Below are positions 60,433-64,000 of a DNA stretch of 64,000 bases, one piece after another. How positions within the stretch are numbered: the stretch's first letter is position 1; every line of letters begins with the position of its first letter. Both the position numbers and the translations under genes were made by a program. Under the pieces are notes generated by a model that saw nothing but the letters and a program-made list of their open reading frames with translations, did no database searches and was not told the origin of the DNA. Source of the DNA: Planctomycetales bacterium 10988 (GTDB lineage Bacteria; Planctomycetota; Planctomycetia; Pirellulales; Pb10988); the NCBI GenBank assembly GCA_009664345.1, contig CP043547.1, forward strand, positions 3,872,709 to 3,936,708. The letters are read 5' to 3'.

Positions 60433-61785
60433 ATGTTGCGACGTACTCAACGCGTGCTTGTGGCCTTGGCTGTAAGCCTTCCTTTCTTGATTGACATTAC
60501 CTCCGCCTCCGCGGAAAAGCAGCCGAACTTCATTATTATCTTTGCCGATGACTTAGGGTACGGCGATTTGGGTTGTTACGGAAACCCGACGATCGCCACA
60601 CCGAACCTGGATCGCATGGCCGCTGAAGGGATGAAGTTCACGCAGTTCTACTCGGCTGCTTGTGTCTGCACTCCGAGCCGTGCCGCGCTGATGACTGGTC
60701 GCGTTCCGGTACGAAGTGGAATGTACGGCGATAAGTCCCGCGTTCTCTTTCCCAATTCCCTTTCCGGATTGCAAGCGAAAGAACGAACCATCGCCGAGGG
60801 GTTGAAGAGTGTCGGTTATCAAACCGCCTGTGTGGGAAAATGGCATTTGGGTCATCTGCCCGATTATCTGCCGACCGAACATGGATTCGATTATTATTAT
60901 GGAATTCCCTACAGCAACGATATGAAGCCTTGCCCGCTGATGCGGAATACCGAAGTCTTGGAAGAACCCGCTGATCAAACGACCCTCACCCGGCGTTACA
61001 CCGAGGAAATCCTCAGCTTTTTGGATGATGCGAAAGACGAACCGTTCTTCCTTTATTATGCACAGACATTTCCGCATGTGCCGCTGTTTGCTTCGGATGA
61101 CTTCTTGGGAAAAAGCCGTCGGGGCTTGTACGGCGATGTCGTCGAGGAACTCGATTGGAGTGTCGGGGCGATTTTCGAAAAGCTCCGAGAATTGAAATTA
61201 GACAAAAACACCTTGGTCCTCTTTACCAGTGATAACGGCCCTTGGCTTATTAAACAGCAAGAAGGCGGCACGGCGGGGCAATTGAAAGATGGAAAAGGTT
61301 GCACCTGGGAAGGGGGCATGCGTGAGCCGGGCTTGGCTTGGTGGCCAGGGAAGATTCCCGCCGGTTCCGTCAATCCGGAACTTGCCAGTACGCTCGATTA
61401 TTTGCCGACGCTCTTTGCTCTCGCCGGCGTCGCGACCACTCCGGACCGCCGGTTGGATGGCGTCGATATGTCCCCGATTCTTCTGCAAAACGGGCCAAAT
61501 AACCGCAAAGGGATGCCCTTCTATCGCGGTTCGGAATTGATGGCCTATCGGCACGGACCGTGGAAAGTTCACTTCTTTACCCAAGCTGCCTATGGTCGCG
61601 AATCGCGAAACCGGGTCGAACACGATCCGCCGTTGCTTTTCAATCTAGAACATGATCCTTCAGAGCGATTTAATCTCAACGAAGAGTATCCGGAAGTATT
61701 GGCGGAGGTGATACAAGCCGCGAAAGAGTTCGAAAGCACGGTGAAAATCGCCCCGTCCGAGCTGGAAAAACGTGAAGCGAAATAG
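60433..61785 (+). CDS. Secreted arylsulfatase-family enzyme
   Basis: This 450-residue sulfatase has a signal peptide (cleavage near SASAEKQP), the metal-binding strand NFIIIFADDLGYGDLGCYG, the formylglycine motif CTPSR in CVCTPSRAALMTGR, then GKWHLGH, a later FTSDNGPW and DGKGCTWEGGMREP. It is closest in layout to arylsulfatase A/cerebroside-sulfatase-like (family S1) enzymes. ATG 60433 is used because AGGAG lies 7 nt upstream; a TTG three bases earlier is less likely. Together with the 18920 sulfatase it suggests use of sulfated polysaccharides. Confidence 0.92.
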   Translation: MLRRTQRVLVALAVSLPFLIDITSASAEKQPNFIIIFADDLGYGDLGCYGNPTIATPNLDRMAAEGMKFTQFYSAACVCTPSRAALMTGRVPVRSGMYGDKSRVLFPNSLSGLQAKERTIAEGLKSVGYQTACVGKWHLGHLPDYLPTEHGFDYYYGIPYSNDMKPCPLMRNTEVLEEPADQTTLTRRYTEEILSFLDDAKDEPFFLYYAQTFPHVPLFASDDFLGKSRRGLYGDVVEELDWSVGAIFEKLRELKLDKNTLVLFTSDNGPWLIKQQEGGTAGQLKDGKGCTWEGGMREPGLAWWPGKIPAGSVNPELASTLDYLPTLFALAGVATTPDRRLDGVDMSPILLQNGPNNRKGMPFYRGSELMAYRHGPWKVHFFTQAAYGRESRNRVEHDPPLLFNLEHDPSERFNLNEEYPEVLAEVIQAAKEFESTVKIAPSELEKREAK

Positions 61786-61818
61786 CCTTCCGGCTCGAAA
61801 TAGAAGGTAGGAAGAAGC

Positions 61819-61890
61819 AAAAACCCCCTCTTTTGGACTAGTTTGACTTAAGGATGTAGCGATTAGGGTAGTTTCTGAGAGGGGTTTTTC
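61819..61890 (+). terminator. Terminator after the second sulfatase
   Basis: AAAAACCCCCTCT near 61819-61831 pairs with AGAGGGGTTTTT near 61878-61889 across a long loop; the T run belongs to the right arm. The loop is unusually large (about 45 nt), so efficiency is uncertain. Confidence 0.55.
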
Positions 61891-61993
61891 ACTTTTTTTT
61901 CAAAATTTCTTTATTGACGCTTTTCACACCCTAAAAAACAGCCATAATGTGATTCACGGGATAAGCGAGACTTATCTTAAGGAGGCATGGAAT

Positions 61994-62038
61994 ATGCTTC
62001 GATTCTGGCGAGTGACTGCCCTCGTTTACAGGCGGTAG
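61994..62038 (+). CDS. Possible 14-residue leader peptide
   Basis: AGGAGG at about 61980-61985 precedes ATG 61994 by 8 nt, and the frame MLRFWRVTALVYRR stops at TAG 62036-62038. The strong ribosome site and following hairpins are why it is listed. With no homology visible it may be fortuitous. Confidence 0.25.
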   Translation: MLRFWRVTALVYRR

Positions 62039-62090
62039 TTTAGGTAAACTTGGCGGTTTATCAACTATCGAAAGGAGAGCAGCCGTCGAC

Positions 62091-62114
62091 GAAGAGAAAC
62101 TCGCATTTCTCTTC
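62091..62114. repeat. Perfect 9-bp inverted repeat
   Basis: GAAGAGAAA (62091-62099) and TTTCTCTTC (62106-62114) flank a CTCGCA loop. It lies about 315 bp upstream of the small gene and could be an operator or RNA hairpin. Confidence 0.5.
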
Positions 62115-62429
62115 CAAGGACAAGCTGGCCATTTATAGTTCAACTGAAAAGATAGTGGAAGAAAACTTCGACTATCTGTTACTTTCCAACCATCCAACCC
62201 AGAGAACAGGCGTCCTCCCTCCGGAGCAAAGAACACCCACACTTTCAACAATTGACGTTGTTGAATCTCTTTGCAATTGATTATTTCCCCCAACCCACAA
62301 GAAATAATCAACGGATATCTGGCAAATGGAATGTCGATCAAGGTAACAATTTCCGTTGATTTACAGGCAACCTCAGGTGGGGATGTAGGAGAAGAAGATG
62401 GGACACTTTTTCTCCAAGGAAAGGATCGC

Positions 62430-62729
62430 ATGTCAACCGTCATTACCGAAACGAAGCCCCAGGTGTCTTTACGCTTGGAAGGCGAACGGATTATTCGTAC
62501 TGCTGTTGCTCACGATTGGGGAACCAACATTCGATGGAAAGTCTATCGTGATGGAAAATTGGTCCATCTTGTACCCGCTCGGGCAAAGTTCTTCTATGAT
62601 CTCGCGGATCAACCCGCAGGTCATTATGAAATCTGCCTAGAAATGTGGCGCTATACCGGTTCTCATTCCGAAGACCTCGGCAAGTACTTGGAAATCTCCA
62701 ACCGCATCAGCTACGAATTGCAACGTTAA
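62430..62729 (+). CDS. Small beta-rich hypothetical protein
   Basis: Starting at ATG 62430, with GGAAAGGA 5-6 nt upstream, the product has 99 residues without signal peptide. Alternating strands (VSLRLEGERIIRTAV, NIRWKVYRDGKLVHLVPARA) and the ending AGHYEICLEMWRYTG look like a single Ig- or FN3-like sandwich. The frame also allows starts at 62331 or 62271, but these lack ribosome sites. The family is not recognised. A strong terminator follows 25 bp after the stop. Confidence 0.65.
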   Translation: MSTVITETKPQVSLRLEGERIIRTAVAHDWGTNIRWKVYRDGKLVHLVPARAKFFYDLADQPAGHYEICLEMWRYTGSHSEDLGKYLEISNRISYELQR

Positions 62730-62754
62730 GCGAACGCACGCTCGAAAAAAATAG

Positions 62755-62790
62755 AAAAGGAACCGTGAGCTTCTTCACGGTTCCTTTTTT
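62755..62790 (+). terminator. Bidirectional intrinsic terminator
   Basis: AAAAGGAACCGTGA (62755-62768) pairs with TCACGGTTCCTTTT (62775-62788), with T runs on the right and A runs on the left. It serves the small gene and probably the convergent DUF1569 gene. Confidence 0.85.
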
Positions 62791-62805
62791 GGATCTTGGC
62801 AAAAG

Positions 62806-63309
62806 TTAAGTTGCCGCCGATTTTTCTTTTTGGCTCGCTGACGTTTCGGCTTCTGACTTTGGAATCAAATGGCTTAAATGTAAACCTGCATGAATCCACT
62901 GGAGTTGCTTGAATTCCTCGACGGTCATTTTTCCAAAGATCGGATGCACGAACGGGGGCCCCTCCATCGCTTCGATTTGGCGAACCGATTTGATGCAATC
63001 GGCGATCTTTTCCGAGTCGTCCCCTTCATGTCCTTCGGGCACAAGGCTCTTGATCGTGCTGTAACCTGTTGGCATTTGCCGGGTTTTCATCAGTTTGCGA
63101 AGATAATACGGCCCAATCGTCCAGCGAAGAAGTGGCGTAACACGGAAGTTCTGAAAACCGTTGAGTCCCGATTGCATCACCCGGTGGAGATGATCGCAAT
63201 TCTCGGACAAATTCCAATTGCCTAACTTCTGATAGCCGACTGTTTGTAGGTGCTGAATGTCCTCAATGACTTCCTGACCTGTACCGAAATCGAGTGTTCG
63301 ACGTTGCAT
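62806..63309 (-). CDS. DUF1569 (DinB-superfamily-like) protein
   Basis: This 167-residue cytoplasmic protein starts at ATG 63309, preceded by AAAGGAG at 6 nt. It shows the DUF1569 pattern, a four-helix DinB-like bundle: NWNLSENCDHLHRVMQSGL near the N-terminus and HPIFGKMTVEEFKQLQWIHA then HLSHLIP near the C-terminus. The His residues could form the DinB-type metal site. Related DinB-fold proteins include thiol-dependent transferases, but the activity here is unknown. It has a Ser/Ala/Lys-rich C-terminal tail. Confidence 0.8.
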   Translation of the reverse strand: MQRRTLDFGTGQEVIEDIQHLQTVGYQKLGNWNLSENCDHLHRVMQSGLNGFQNFRVTPLLRWTIGPYYLRKLMKTRQMPTGYSTIKSLVPEGHEGDDSEKIADCIKSVRQIEAMEGPPFVHPIFGKMTVEEFKQLQWIHAGLHLSHLIPKSEAETSASQKEKSAAT

Positions 63310-63420
63310 GGAATCTCCTTTGGGAAGATATTTGCCAAAAACCAATCGAAACCACCATGATATCCTACCGGTAAGTTAGGCGATCAGGCACTCTAACTCG
63401 ATAGAAAAAATGTCGCACCA

Positions 63421-63445
63421 CTGAAATAATTGAAAAATTATTCAG
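63421..63445 (-). terminator. Weak AT-rich hairpin after gyrA
   Basis: CTGAATAATT and AATTATTTCAG on the minus strand pair with one bulge just after the gyrA stop. A possible terminator, but with low GC. Confidence 0.3.
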
Positions 63446-63453
63446 AAATTCAA

Positions 63454-64000
63454 TTATTCTTCTTCATCGCCTGCGGTGGTTTCTGGGGTTTCGGTGGAAC
63501 CTTCGATTTGTTTGACAGGTTCTTTCTCTTCAGCAGTTCCATTTTCCTCAGAGCCATTTGCTCCATTGGTATCTTTGGGAATGCGGACAATGCCGACCAA
63601 GAAATCTTCGCTATCCATGCTCATGATGCGGACACCTTGGGTATTTCTCCCGACGACGCTGATTTCGCGAGCGGCCATCCGTTGAAGTTTTCCGCTGGAA
63701 GTGATCATCATCACTTCATCATCTTCCCGAACCGCGACGGCATCGACGACCGGCCCATTTCGCTTGGTGGTCTTGATGTCTCGCAGACCTTTTCCACCAC
63801 GGCGTTGCGTGCGATAGCGGAAGTTGGAAGAGACCGGGGCATCGGCAGCTTCCGTAACTTCTTCACTCTCTTCGATTTCCGTTTCTGTCTCTGTTTCGAG
63901 GTCCGCAGGTTCATCGAGCGTACTCGGGCCAAAAGGCGTCCGCTTGCCATAACCATTTTGACAAATCGTGAGCAAAGTCGCCTCGGGATCGGCAATCACC
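63454..64000 (-). CDS. gyrA: DNA gyrase subunit A, C-terminal part (5' end outside window)
   Basis: The last 182 codons of a minus-strand frame are present. They contain blades of the GyrA C-terminal DNA-wrapping pinwheel: LLTICQNGYGKRTPF, then YRTQRRGGKGLRDIKTT, VREDDEVMMITSSGKLQRMA and GRNTQGVRIM. Gyrase introduces negative supercoils with ATP. Two unusual acidic tracts occur: an insertion of about 30 residues between blades (LETETETEIEESEEVTEAAD) and a Glu/Thr-rich tail after the last blade. The catalytic N-terminal domain lies outside the window. Confidence 0.93.
   Translation of the reverse strand, partial: VIADPEATLLTICQNGYGKRTPFGPSTLDEPADLETETETEIEESEEVTEAADAPVSSNFRYRTQRRGGKGLRDIKTTKRNGPVVDAVAVREDDEVMMITSSGKLQRMAAREISVVGRNTQGVRIMSMDSEDFLVGIVRIPKDTNGANGSEENGTAEEKEPVKQIEGSTETPETTAGDEEE

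Larger units (their letters stand above)
61786..62429. other. Intergenic region with several inverted repeats
   Basis: After the terminator of the sulfatase gene this 0.64-kb stretch carries GATAAG/CTTATC (about 61960-61976), a strong AGGAGG site before a 14-codon frame, and a perfect 9-bp hairpin at 62091-62114. A longer plus-strand frame opens at 62271 and runs into the small gene at 62430, but it lacks a ribosome site at its upstream starts. Confidence 0.4.

Noticed and set aside
61931-62443. A 170-codon minus-strand frame between sulfatase and small gene
   Set aside because: No ribosome site, no recognisable features, and it overlaps the better supported plus-strand gene start.

Overview
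The window looks like the chromosome of a planctomycete (Planctomycetota; genus not determinable from sequence alone). The evidence is the gene repertoire: two secreted formylglycine-type sulfatases, a very large CxxCH 'membrane-bound dehydrogenase'-type protein with HEAT repeats, a DUF1559 prepilin-like protein, secreted FG-GAP and PQQ-type propellers, leucine-rich lipoproteins, a Tad/VWA protein, and a giant surface protein that opens with an LEPR-XLL-like motif and DUF4347. Base composition is moderate, with AT-rich intergenic regions and frequent strong intrinsic terminators.

Layout. 1-3.4 kb: a truncated FG-GAP/VCBS secreted protein (minus), an AT-rich HD-domain gene and a sugar-nucleotide epimerase (plus). 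3.5-5.3 kb: two tandem, separately terminated genes for small secreted PDZ proteins, one very His-rich. Each is preceded by a nearly identical sigma-54-type -24/-12 promoter. 5.4-11.3 kb: a TadG-like VWA protein and a 1163-residue CxxCH/HEAT protein (both minus). 11.4-12.9 kb: an insertion-sequence patch holding an intact IS5-family element (frameshifted transposase, perfect 18-bp ends, TA duplication) and a decayed IS701-like transposase. 12.9-18.8 kb: a MATCAP/DUF1704 metallopeptidase homologue, a helical-repeat gene apparently interrupted by an in-frame TAA, a DUF1559 protein, and two tandem Imm22-like immunity genes with no visible toxin. 18.9-22.1 kb: a sulfatase and a PQQ-type propeller.

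22.1-48.9 kb is dominated by one gene. A 1.25-kb non-coding leader with hairpins, one resembling an intrinsic terminator, precedes a single 25.6-kb reading frame (about 8529 aa). It encodes a modular surface protein: LEPR-XLL-like N-terminus, DUF4347, about eight 90-aa beta repeats, a filamentous-adhesin-like region of about 2700 aa, a 330-aa glycine-rich block, a propeller, PKD-type domains, a beta-helix with a 140-aa super-period, and a C-terminal hydrophobic/basic tail.

48.9-64 kb: an esterase/SMP-30 fusion, a lipoprotein, thyX, a large one-pass coiled-coil protein next to a zinc-ribbon P-loop GTPase-like protein, a 20-repeat LRR lipoprotein, a second sulfatase, a small beta-type protein, a DUF1569/DinB-like protein and the 3' end of gyrA.

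Functionally, most of the window is envelope and secretome: sulfated-polysaccharide degradation, surface adhesion and periplasmic redox/propeller proteins. The least explained parts are the giant protein with its leader, the sigma-54-type His-rich PDZ pair, the GTPase/coiled-coil pair and the orphan Imm22 pair. I saw no tRNA, rRNA or CRISPR array.
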